In this document: positions 52,530 to 62,559 of the stretch, piece by piece | Layout of the letters: the number at the start of each line of letters is the position of its first letter | Numbering within the stretch: the stretch's first letter is position 1 | Origin: Portunus trituberculatus | Lineage: Eukaryota > Arthropoda > Malacostraca > Decapoda > Portunidae | DNA length: 64,000 nucleotides | NCBI RefSeq assembly: GCF_017591435.1 | Contig: NC_059286.1 | Coordinates: forward strand, 1,333,958-1,397,957 | Direction of reading: 5' to 3' | Position numbers and translations under genes: made by a program | The notes under the pieces: model-generated | What the model was told of the DNA's origin: nothing | The model's database searches: none | Seen by the model: only the letters and a program-made list of their open reading frames with translations

Positions 52530-53074
52530 TCACTCTCACTCTCCCTCCCCTCCAACAAACCGAACCTATTTTCACACTCAACAGGTTTAGTCCTATCCTC
52601 CCTAACTGCCTCCACTTTCCTTCCCCTCGCAACCTGCCATCTCTGCCCATCCTGACTACTATCTTTCCCAGTCTGGCTCGCCTGCTCCCTCTTCCCCACT
52701 CTGCTCTTCCCGACAGAGGGCCAAGCCACCCTGTCGCCCTCAGAAGGTCCAACCTTCGACCTAACACTGATCTCCTGCCTAATTTTTTCCACTGCCTCCC
52801 CAAGCCTCTTAACCTCCTCCTTCAACTCAAAGATGAGAACTTCGTTCGCACTTTTCCCCTCACTTAGCTTTCTCATTTCCTCCCGCAATTCTCGGTGCTC
52901 AAGAGAAAGAACCAAATTCTCGCTCTTGAGCCTACACACCATACACTCAGAAAAGTCAACGACCTTCCTGTCATGCCCACACATCTCACACACAACAAAC
53001 TCGCCCAATCCCATCTCAACACTCTCTTTCACGCACTCAATCACACTCTGATATACCTCAGTAGCTACTGCCAT
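52526..53074 (-). pseudogene. CR1 ORF1 N-terminal part (Cys finger and coiled coil)
   Basis: From the ATG at 53074 (MAVATEVYQSVIECV). Cys29, Cys32, Cys44 and Cys47 form a C-x2-C-x11-C-x2-C finger, followed by a Leu/Glu-rich coiled coil at about residues 50..115 and a basic tail (KSRVGKREQASQ). CR1 ORF1 proteins pair such a finger with an esterase. The frame stops at 52526, overlapping the esterase frame by a few bases in another phase. Confidence 0.8.
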
Positions 53075-53383
53075 ACTAATTTACAATCTGTTAACTCACA
53101 AGAACACTATACGTAGCTAACAAACAAATAAAAATACTTGGTGACGGCGGGGTGAGGGAACCGCGGTGGTGGGGGGCCTAAGTGAGATCAACTAATCCTC
53201 TTTCAAGGTCAACTTGACTGTTACAAGCCTAGTCTCCTCGCTCTACCAAAATACTTTTAACTCACAAACACTGATTCTAACCACTATTTCACTCTAATCT
53301 AACACTTGCAGTACACACTTTCACTTCACTAACACTCAAAAGCACCACACACGGACACCAAGCACAAACACCACTCGCTAACT
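53075..53383 (-). other. 5' region of the CR1-type LINE
   Basis: Non-coding C-rich (plus strand) sequence between the ORF1 ATG and the gypsy C-type LTR; presumably the internal promoter and 5' UTR. Confidence 0.55.
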
Positions 53384-54037
53384 CTCTGCTCTGCAACGAC
53401 CCAGAAATGGTGAGTTACTGGAATGACCTGGAAGACAGTGAAGTGATCGAGTGGGTAAGAATAGTGATCAGTGATGGAGGTTTGATTGGAAAACTTTGGT
53501 ACTGTGTTACAGGGTGTGAAGGTGGAGAGCGAGGTATCAGGAGAGATGTAGGAGCACCATCAGGTGATGGAGAACTTAAGTGACGCCAGACAAGGCAGAT
53601 GATGGTGCCCGGCCTGTGACCACCCCCGGTCAGGTCCCCTTTTTCCCCGTGACCAATTCATCGGGATACAGTTGTCAGTCGCGACCACTCACATAAGGAA
53701 AGAAGGAGCGAGGAAGTGAGTGGATTTATCTACAATTAACCATCCAAGCCCGGGAGGCAACATGTCAACAAAAGGAAGGAGAAGGACGTGTTGAGAAGAC
53801 AAGGGAATAGACACAATGGAGGATCACCGTTAGGAGAGAAATACAGGAAGATTGATTGTGACAGTGGCTAGGTCGCCCTGCTAGATTGTGCAACTACTAT
53901 ATTGTGGAGAATATATGGATGTACATAGTATGAATCTCTGTGGGTCATTCATCCTAGATAGTTTTCCCAGTTTTTGCTATCTCAAAAATTGGGTGGTGGC
54001 AGCTAAATCAGATGGGTAAAGTAAAAGGATCAGTACA
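53384..54037 (+). repeat. Gypsy C-type LTR (solo or 3' end)
   Basis: Matches 38998..39901 apart from the SINE. Ends GGATCAGTACA, immediately followed by a CA/TA microsatellite. No internal gypsy genes adjoin it on either side. Confidence 0.8.
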
Positions 54038-54063
54038 CACACACACACACACATATATATATA

Positions 54064-54971
54064 CAGTAAAGTCCCGGGTTACGTCGGTCTTGAGTTACGT
54101 CAAACTCGTAGTTACGTCAGTCCACTATAAGGCAATTTAAGATTAAAAAAATTGAAAATTTATAAATCGTAAAGTGCGGATTTATTATTGTTGGTGGTTG
54201 CCCGCCACACCGCCTGCCTCACGCTTGAATACAATAACACCTGCCTCAGTTCCACCACACCATTGCCCCTGGCAAGAGTGTTATCCTACTTCTGTTTACT
54301 GACTCAAGTTCTTAGTATCTTGCTCAATGGCACCAAAGAGAAAACTTTAGTGACAGCAGTGATGCTAAGAAAAGGAAACCATTATGCTGCAAGAAAAGAG
54401 GACATAATTAAAAGACATGAGAAGGAGGCAGCAGCTGTGTGTGAGGAGGAAGAAGAAAATGGGAAGCCCGTTACCATGACAACGGGAAGTTGACGACCTT
54501 GAGGGCTCACACCCATCACATCAATAACAACTCTGAGCCTTCGCCTGGGCCACACGACACTGCAGCTGACTTGCACCGTCTGCGCCTGTCTGCTGATCCC
54601 TATTGCCCTTTCCTATTGCATTTCCTGCCCGCTGCACGCTCTACTCCCACCGCACTGCAGCTCCCAGCTGTCCACCCTGTGGGCGTCACAACATTCGACC
54701 TGCCCACCTCCTGGCGGCCTCAGGCGTCCACCTCTCAGCAACCTACAGTCCTTCGTGCCCCTAATCAACAACAAAAACAAGCTTGTGTTTCATATTCCTA
54801 CATAGTCGTAAATAATATAACAATATAACCTTTAACTTACCTGAATGACCATAAACAATGATTGGTTGAAAACTTGATAATATGCTTTGAATGTGGAAAC
54901 TGAGTTACATACAAAATCTACTTATGTCATGTTTCAGGAACGTAACTCTGATGTAAACCGAGACCTTACTG
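54064..54971 (+). mobile_element. Tigger/pogo-like element 1
   Basis: Ends CAGTAAAGTCCCGGGTTACG and inverted CAGTAAGGTCTCGG, flanked by TA on both sides (54062..54063 and 54972..54973). Contains MAPKR-type start and EDIIKRHEKE, remnants of the CENP-B-like N-terminal domain of a Tigger transposase. The DDE core is missing, so it is non-autonomous. Confidence 0.8.
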
Positions 54972-54972
54972 T

Positions 54973-54987
54973 ATGTATGTATGTATG

Positions 54988-55063
<76 letters not shown>
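54973..55063. repeat. (TA)n microsatellite between two Tigger elements
   Basis: GTAT units lead into a long pure TA run of about 70 bases. TA is also the Tigger target, which may explain the location. Confidence 0.9.
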
Positions 55064-55066
<3 letters not shown>

Positions 55067-55792
55067 TAAGGTCCCGAGTTACGTCAGAGTTACGTTCCTG
55101 AAACATGACGTAAGTCGATTTTGTACGTAACTCGAGTTTTTGTACTTTCAAATTCAAATTTTTTATGGTTATTCAGGTAAGTAAAAGGTTATATTGGTAT
55201 ATTATTTACAACAATTATGTAGGAATATATTGATTAGGGCTGTGAACACGAAGGACTGCAGGTTGCCGAGAGAGGCGGCCTGAGGCCGCCAGGAGGGTGG
55301 GCAGGTCAATGTTGTGACGCCCACGGACAGCTAACTTTGTGAGTGCGGTAGGAGTAGAGTTATATAAGTACAAGGTTATATTGTTATATTATTCACAAGT
55401 ATGTAGGAATATGAAACACAAGCTTGTTTTTGTTGTTGATTAGGGCCGCGAACGCGAAGGACTGCATGTTGCCAGAGGGTGGACGCCTGAGGCCGCCAGG
55501 AGTGTGGGCAGGTCGAATGTTGTGACGCCCAGGGTGGACAGCTGGGAGCGTAGTGCAGTGCGGAGTAGAAACGTGGGCAGCGGGCAGGAAATGCAATAGA
55601 AAGGGCAATAGATCAGCAGACAAGCGCAGACGGTGCAAGTGAGCTGAGTGTCGTGTGGCCCAGGCGAAGGTTCAGTTGTTATTGTTGTGATAGGTGCGTG
55701 AGCCCTCAAGGTCGTCAACCTCCCCGTTGTCATGGTAACGGGCTTCCCATTTTCTTCTTCACTCCCTTACACACAGCTGCTGCCTCCCTTCT

Positions 55793-57712
55793 AACATAAC
55801 ATAACATAAATAATAGGATAACAAAGGGCCACCAGGGCCCATCTAGGTTATCCTGTATCAGTCGCACAGCGACCTCGTCATCAGTACTTAAAGATACACT
55901 TACAAGTACACAATACATTATATACTAATTCTAAATATTTGGCCCATTAACAGGGCTAAGTCCTGCAGCGAATTCCTCTACAATCTGTGATCCCCATACA
56001 TGGGGATCATGTCTTGTTTAACTATAGTAAATTTCTTATAAAACTATCATGCAGCGCTATACATAATTATAAATCTAATAAATTTAAGTGCTTATCTAAT
56101 CTGTTTTAAACATTGTCAAACTAGTGCTATTTACAACCGTCTCTGGCAATGCATTCCAGAAGTCTACCACCCTATGACTAAAGAAATATTTTCTTATATC
56201 TAACCTGCAGCCTTGCTTTCTAATCTTCCTGCCATGATTTCTAGTCCTACTTCCTCCTCTAAGGTAAAGAAAGATCTCACATCTATGTAGTTTGTATCTG
56301 AGAACATTTTAAATAACTCTATCATATCCTCTTATACATCTCCTCTCAAATGAAAACATGTTTAATGCCTTTAATCTATCTCTATACTCCAGGCGCTTTA
56401 AAGCTGGTATCATCCTAGTTGCTCTTCTCTGAACTGCTTCTAACATGTTGATATCCTGCCTATAGTGGGGTGACCAGGCCTGTATGCAATACTCTAAATG
56501 GGGCCTAACATAGGAATTATATAAGCTACGCACCACTTCCTTACTTTTATAACTAACATTTCTATTTATAAAACCCAGGATCCTATTTGCCCTATTTCTT
56601 GCTTCTAAACATTGCTTTGAAAATTTCATAGTCCTGTCTATCACTACTCCTAAATCCTTTCCTTCCTCTACTGCCTCTAGCCAACATCCCTCCATCTCAT
56701 AGTTAAAGTTTGTGTTGTCTTTACCTAAATGCATAACCTGACACTTTTTAGAATTAAACTCCATCTGCCACCTGTCTGCCCATGCTATCAGCCTGTCCAG
56801 GTCTCGTTGTATTCTGTAATTGTCCTTTTCACCCTGTACTGCACATGCTATCTTAGTATCATCTGCAAACTTTGATACTTTGCTACTAATTCCTATATCT
56901 AAATCGTTAATGTACACCAAGAAAAGAAGAGGTCCTAGCACTGATCCTTGGTGTATCCCACTAACCACTTCCTTCCACTCAGACATTGCCCCATTTAATA
57001 CTACTCTCTGTTTCCTATCAGAAAGCCATTCACTAATCCAATCAACTAACTTACCCCCTATCCCATGTAGTCTCAATTTGTACACTAGCCTCCTATGCGG
57101 TACCTTATCAAACATTTATGCTATTTCCATCATCTAACTCCTTGGTAATATATTCTAAGATATCGAGCAAATTTGTAAGACAGGACCTCCCTGATCTAAA
57201 GCCATGTTGGGTATCTCTAATTAATCTATTCTCATTTAAATGCTCCCAAATACTACCTTAATGATTTTCTAGTATCTTACATACTATACTAGTTAAACTG
57301 ATCGGTCTATAATTATTCGCATCATCCTTCCTACCTTTTTTTAAATATTGGAGTAACATTAGCTAACTTCCAGTCCTGTGGTATCTCAGCAAACCTAAGT
57401 GATCTTTCAAAGATTAACTTAAGTGCTTCAGAAATACTGTCTACACCCTCCCTAAGTACTCTGACATGTAGCTCATCAGGACCACTAGCTTTCCTATCGT
57501 CTAGTTCAAGAATAAATTTCCTAATAATTCCCGGTTTTATATCAATATTTTCTAAAGCTCTTAAACTACTCGTCGCACTGTTTGTAACAGGATTTCCTAT
57601 TCTTTCCTTAGTAAATACTGAAGAAAATTGTTCATTCAATAATTCTACTATGTCTTCATTTTGATCCACTACTACACCATCTTTTCTGAGTGGTCCAATT
57701 CTATCTTTATTT
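55793..57712 (-). mobile_element. CR1-type LINE, 5'-truncated, in Tigger element 2
   Basis: Flanked by CTTCT on both sides (55788..55792 and 57713..57717). 3' end is the CATAA-type pentamer repeat, as at 24807. Includes the whole 3' UTR and most of RT. Confidence 0.9.
56309..57115 (-). pseudogene. CR1-type RT palm and C-terminal part
   Basis: 268-codon frame: FDKVPHRRLVYKLRLHGI, GSVLGPLLFLVYINDL, SKFADDTKIACAV (catalytic Asp pair intact), QMEFNSKKCQVMHLG, NSYVRPHLEYCIQAW, EAVQRRATRMIPAL. The frame ends at 56309 because of an indel. It is the cleanest RT copy of the family in the window. RT copies the LINE RNA at the nicked target. Confidence 0.85.
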
Positions 57713-57720
57713 CTTCTCAT
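57331..57720 (-). pseudogene. CR1-type RT N-terminal part
   Basis: Frame with IGPLRKDGVVVDQNEDIVEL, FSSVFTKE, DRKASGPDELHVRVL and IPQDWKLANVTPIFKK, the usual start of CR1-like RT. The first few codons (57713..57720) are Tigger sequence, not LINE. A gap with indels (57116..57330) separates it from the palm. Confidence 0.8.
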
Positions 57721-58040
57721 GTCTTTTAATTATGTCCACTTTTTCTTGTAGCGTAATGGTTTTCCTTTTCTTAGCATCACTGCTATCACTCAGAAGTTTT
57801 TTTTTTTTTGGTGCCATTGAGCAAGATACAAAGATAGTCAGCAAACGCAGATGTAGGGACACTCTTCCCACAGTGTGGTGGAACTGAGGCACTAGAGTGT
57901 TATTGTATTCAAGCATGATCGGTGTGGTGGATAACCACTAGTGACGCCTCAACAATAACAATAAACCCTCGCTACGATTTATAAATTTTCAATTTTTAAA
58001 TCTTAAATTGTCTTATAGTGGACTGACGTAAGTGCGAGTT

Positions 58041-58042
<2 letters not shown>

Positions 58043-58117
<75 letters not shown>
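58043..58117. repeat. (TA)n microsatellite
   Basis: A long pure TA run next to the end of Tigger element 2. Confidence 0.9.
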
Positions 58118-58120
<3 letters not shown>

Positions 58121-58689
58121 ATAGATATACACAGGTTTCATTTGCCTTTAAGTTCATAACCACAAGAGAATGCAGGGAAAAATAAGGGGTTGTGTGCAGG
58201 GGAAGCATGGTAGAAATCTTCTTAAGTTACTCCTGAAAACGTTTCCTATGAAAGTGCTTGCTCCTAACAGATGGTAGCGCCAACACTGTCCTCCAAACTT
58301 TATCCCACACCACAACTTCCTCTTTGTTTATTCCTTGCCTGTGACTGACTGATTGTTTTAATTGAATCTTGTAACGGCACTCATCCTCCCCCACTGATGG
58401 ATCCCCCCATTCCTTTCCCTTTTACTACCTGCGACCGGCGAGACATCTATTGCGGGCTCCACTCCCTAATCAATTCCTCCAGCCCTCCCATTGAACCCAC
58501 ATATCCTCCCTAGAATCCTTGGTGGTACCTGGGAGTAGAAAATGGGCTGGGTGTCTTCTCAAAGAAAATGAGAAAGGGCACCAAGTATTTCTTTCATTTA
58601 ATTTTCTTGACCAGTTAGACATGGTGTAAGTTTGCTGTGAGAATTGGGATTTGAGCAATAATTAATAATAATGGGTATGTGTAATAAGA
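58118..58689. other. Stretch with no recognisable gene
   Basis: Short frames only; no motif recognised. May be the downstream part of the gag fragment that follows. Confidence 0.35.
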
Positions 58690-59114
58690 AAGTAAAGTCA
58701 GCCTCTGCAAGTAAAGTGTGCTGGGTGGTCTTATTAGACAAACCCATCACAAACCTGTCATGAAGCATGTCAGTAAGCTGGGTCCCAAATTCACACGTGC
58801 CAGCTAAGGCCTTTAAACTAATAACAAAACCAGAAATAGACTCGCTTGGCTTCTGAGAACGAGAATAAAACTTGAATCTCTCATAAAATTACCTTTGGTT
58901 TGTAGTGACTTCAGGGCATCCACTATTTCCTTGTAAGTGCAGCAAGTGGCTGGTTCCTTTGGAGACTGAAGCCTCCTGGTCTAGGCAAAAACATCAGAAC
59001 TTGCTTGGTTTTGGTAATGTCATTAGCCTTGAAGATGAACTCCACTCTACTGCAGTAACTTTCAAAATCTCCTATACATTCGTTGAATGAATGCATAGAG
59101 TCAATAGGGGCCAT
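58690..59114 (-). pseudogene. Gypsy gag fragment (element F)
   Basis: Minus-strand ATG at 59114 begins MAPIDSMHSFNECIGDFESY, then RVEFIFKANDI and, in shifted frames, SQKPSESISGFVISLKALAG, CEFGTQL and HDRFVMGL. This is the capsid pattern of insect-type gypsy gag proteins of the LR..LA..C.FG type. At least two frameshifts. No pol is present. It pairs with the primer site at 59376..59394. Confidence 0.75.
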
Positions 59115-59375
59115 GATGGAGTAAATGATGGTTAAGTAGTTTGGTAACACTCACTTAAGTCGGCAATGGATAAGTAGCACTGGTTAACTATATATAATTA
59201 TCTAGTTGAAGTTGTACTAGTAATTGTAGCAGCAGCAGTAGTAGCAAACTATGTAGTAATAGCACCATGATAATGGTGTACCAGCGTAGTTACCATAAAC
59301 AGTGATGCACAGTAATCATGGTATGACTATGTGCTGCAAAATCACTGATCAACACACCAACACAACCCACCAATC

Positions 59376-59394
59376 AATCCCATCCTCGTCACCA
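59376..59394 (-). other. Primer-binding site of element F (tRNA-Ser type)
   Basis: On the minus strand TGGTGACGAGGATGGGATT, complementary with one mismatch to the 3' end of tRNA-Ser(GCT). It lies about 260 bases upstream of the gag ATG in the same orientation. Confidence 0.65.
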
Positions 59395-59399
59395 GTTGG

Positions 59400-59589
59400 T
59401 GTATCACATGGCACTGTACATGTACGTGGAATTGATAGACTGGTAAGGGCATGATAGTGCGGTGTCCTGTTGTATAGGTAACTCTCAATCTGATAAGACA
59501 ACTAAATCCTAAACCCCCTGGACTACAAACCAGAGTTGAGATGGCGCAGCACCATGAGCCCAAAATCCATACATCCGTGTGTGTCACAC
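59400..59589 (-). repeat. Possible LTR of element F
   Basis: Plus-strand TGTATCAC at 59400 and GTGTCACA near 59582 would be inverted ends of a short LTR just upstream of the primer site. There is no second copy in the window, so this is tentative. Confidence 0.4.
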
Positions 59590-59732
59590 TATGTACATAG
59601 ACAGTTAGATCTGAATAATGTAGGAATAACTAAAGTTTGCCATCCAGACACAGTAAGAGCCAGAAAGGAACTGAGGCTCCCCAGACAAAACGTCTGCCCT
59701 CCTTGCCGCGGTATGCTCTGGAGGCAGTCTAA

Positions 59733-60072
59733 GTGGTGGCGTAGTGGATAAGGTGGTGAGCGTGGGATCGGGTAGACGTCCATGTGTAGGTTCGAATCCC
59801 ACCACATACCACCTTGAAATGTTGCCATTTTTCGAGCGGTTTAAAGTTACCTGCGTATCACCATGATATCTAGGTTCTAGGTGGTTACACCAAAGATGTG
59901 CTTGGGTGGTGATAAGCACCCTAATATGGGTACCACTATAAATAAAATTGCCTGTGCCATTAATGGATAGAAGCTGAACAGCAGTTCCCATACTCCTCAA
60001 GTATACCTACAAGTGCTATAAGCCATAACATAATAAAATAAATAAATAAATAAAAAAATAAATAAAAAAAAA
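59733..60072 (+). mobile_element. Full-length tRNA-derived SINE
   Basis: Head with an A box-like TGGCGTAGTGG (about 59737) and a perfect B box GGTTCGAATCC (59789..59799). Body shared with the SINE at 39181..39425. Ends in an A-rich tail with AAATAAAT repeats. Pol III transcription from the head is expected; movement would need a LINE partner. Confidence 0.85.
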
Positions 60073-61069
60073 GCTAGTTTCAACTTAACAATCTTACTTG
60101 ACTACAGCTGGTTTTCCTGTATTAGGTAGGGAATTCAGAAATGTAGGCTACATATAGTTAAGTACATTAAAAAAAATGTTTCTACTAAAACTATTGTTTG
60201 TAAATATAACTCCATACACAAGTTGATAATATATAAAATCCTTTCATGTAAAAAGAAAAAAAAAAGAAAAATCTCAGAGTATGTTTTCAAGCTCTATTAT
60301 TATTCCTTATTCTTATTCTTTTCTCCCTTTCTATATGAACATATTACATAACAACATTGTGATATTATCTTTCCAATATAACCAATAAAATGTGTAAAAT
60401 AAACAAAACATATGATAGATGTTTTGTCCTCTTCTCACAACAGTGTATGTAAAGGTGTCTTTTAGGAACAATTATAACATTGTAATAAATTCAAACAAGA
60501 GTGGTACTATATTTTAATTTAGGGCCATCTGTGACTGCATACAATAAACTAATTACACAGTCATTGCATATAAAAAAAAAACTGGCAGATAATACACCCA
60601 TGAGAAAAGTATACCAGATTTAATGAGGTTCTGCTGAGTACTGAAGGTCAACATCTACTGTACAAAGGATGGAAACTTTTCTATTTACAAAATTGGAAAT
60701 GCTAATTATAACACAAACATCCCATATTGTGATCATTCAGTATATGTTAAAAAGTAAATGGAATGCAATACAGTAACTCATACTGCACCCAAACATCAGA
60801 GATAGTCACCACACAAGGAAAATATACAAGATTTATAATTTTTACAGTGCCCTTCTCTCTACAACAACAAATTGTTAGTATATCATAACAATACACCTAC
60901 ACAAAACTTTTCTACATCTTAAATGCACCATGGTCTTAACAAATATTCTTTAACAAGATTATACATAAACATGAGTGAATAAATCTCCCAAATATGCCAA
61001 AAAAGCATCATACTCTTAATTTTGTGATAAATATTATGATTTTGTTCATATCCCACACTAACTCTTCTC
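60073..61069 (-). other. Probable 3' UTR and flank of the PCYOX1-like gene
   Basis: AT-rich, no repeats recognised and no coding motif. Minus-strand ATTAAA-type signals occur near 60618 and 60512, but the true polyadenylation site cannot be told. Confidence 0.45.
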
Positions 61070-61735
61070 TTAAAGCTCCTCTTTAACAGGTGGCTTTTTT
61101 CCAGCATCAGGATCATTCTTCCATTGCTTATATGCCAAAAGTGCCACATTCTTTGCCCCTATGACACTCATTTCCATGGCACTCCCAGCCCACTCTATCG
61201 CATTAAGGTAGTACAAGCCTGGTGCAAGTTCAAAGTCCCCAAGTGTCTGATTTGTGGAGTAATGAGGATACGCTAACCAAGATACTGTATGTGTCACTTC
61301 CCGACTTTGAAAAAATATATCTAACTGGTCCTCAGAGATTTTGTGGGGAGAGAATATTTTCCACACCCCAACTGTCTCTTGGTCACACTTTCTGCCTTTC
61401 ACTGGCTGCTGTCGACCAAATGAGTTGAACATAAGTCTGGGATTAATGACTAAAATATTATCCAGCATCTCATCATCATTCAACATGAGGCTCTCAGGTC
61501 TCACAACTCCCCTGACTATAGTAGTTTCAATTGGCTCATAATGCCCAAAGAAAGAAAACTGTTGGGTAAAGTTGACCAGTTGGATTTTGGTGTTGTCTTG
61601 GGTGAGTGGTGTTGCAAGAATTACTGCATCATACTCCTGCTCTCTCTGAATCCCTTTGTTCTTCTGTTCTCCATCTTTTGGTGCCATTGCTGCTACCTGT
61701 ACCTCCATTGGTTCCACAGGCTCATGTGACCATAC
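61070..61735 (-). CDS. PCYOX1: Prenylcysteine oxidase-like, last exon
   Basis: The exon starts after a splice acceptor (TTTCATTTAG, AG at 61737..61736) and ends at the TAA at 61070..61072. It encodes about 221 residues of the C-terminal prenylcysteine lyase domain: YDAVILATPL (end of the FAD-binding fold), VWKIFS, SWLAYPHY, and LYYLNAIEWAGSAMEMSVIGAKNVALLAYKQW. PCYOX1 is a lysosomal flavoenzyme that cleaves the thioether of prenylcysteines, releasing cysteine, an aldehyde and H2O2. Upstream exons with the FAD nucleotide-binding motif lie beyond the window. The frame is free of stops. A PCYOX1-like paralogue is the alternative. Confidence 0.9.
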   Translation of the reverse strand, partial: VWSHEPVEPMEVQVAAMAPKDGEQKNKGIQREQEYDAVILATPLTQDNTKIQLVNFTQQFSFFGHYEPIETTIVRGVVRPESLMLNDDEMLDNILVINPRLMFNSFGRQQPVKGRKCDQETVGVWKIFSPHKISEDQLDIFFQSREVTHTVSWLAYPHYSTNQTLGDFELAPGLYYLNAIEWAGSAMEMSVIGAKNVALLAYKQWKNDPDAGKKPPVKEEL

Positions 61736-62380
<645 letters not shown>

Positions 62381-62381
62381 A

Positions 62382-62382
<1 letters not shown>

Positions 62383-62447
<65 letters not shown>
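62383..62447. repeat. (TA)n microsatellite
   Basis: Pure TA run of about 65 bases inside the intron. Confidence 0.95.
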
Positions 62448-62448
<1 letters not shown>

Positions 62449-62451
<3 letters not shown>

Positions 62452-62552
62452 GATCGACCGATATGGCTTTTTCAGGGCACATACCAATACCGATTATCAG
62501 TAGCCAAGGAGGCCGATAACCGATAAGTGGAGCCGATATTAATTTGCAGTGT
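62449..62552. mobile_element. hAT-like terminal fragment
   Basis: Starts TAGAGATCGACCGATATGGC and has repeated CCGATA words (62451..62540), the look of a hAT end with subterminal repeats. No opposite end or target duplication is present. Tentative. Confidence 0.35.
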
Positions 62553-62559
62553 GTGTGTA

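Larger units (their letters stand above)
47627..53383 (-). mobile_element. CR1-type LINE, nearly full length, split by a foldback element
   Basis: Minus strand: 5' region (53383..53075), ORF1 with finger and esterase, ORF2 with endonuclease and RT down to 47627. It lacks the 3' untranslated region and pentamer tail seen in the copies at 24807 and 55793, so its 3' end was removed. The foldback element at 48490..49981 splits RT. About 4.2 kb without the insertion. Frameshifts in both ORFs. Confidence 0.85.
55064..58042 (-). mobile_element. Tigger/pogo-like element 2, holding a CR1 LINE
   Basis: Inverted copy of element 1: left end CAGTAAGGTCCCGAGTTACG at 55064. The sequence continues on both sides of the LINE at 55793..57712 and reaches 58042, where the last about 25 bases of the terminal repeat are replaced by a TA microsatellite. 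The minus-strand frame at 57707..57810 begins MAPKKKKLLSDSSDAKKRK, then TITLQEKVDIIKRHEK, the start of a CENP-B-type DNA-binding domain. Confidence 0.8.

Noticed and set aside
54493..54828. 112-codon frame in Tigger element 1 as a gene
   Set aside because: Pro/Ser/Thr-rich without motif, repeated in inverse in Tigger element 2 (55393..55733) with different frames; it is non-coding Tigger sequence.
54887..55157. Overlapping frames of Tyr-Ile repeats on both strands
   Set aside because: They are translations of the TA microsatellite and carry no protein signal.
59733..59806. Candidate tRNA gene with A and B boxes
   Set aside because: It continues into the SINE body and A-rich tail, and the body recurs at 39181; the cloverleaf is not convincing, so it is a SINE head.
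61715..61717. Start of the PCYOX1-like frame at 61717
   Set aside because: The codon there is GTG, not ATG, and a splice acceptor lies just upstream; the frame is an internal exon end, not a whole gene.
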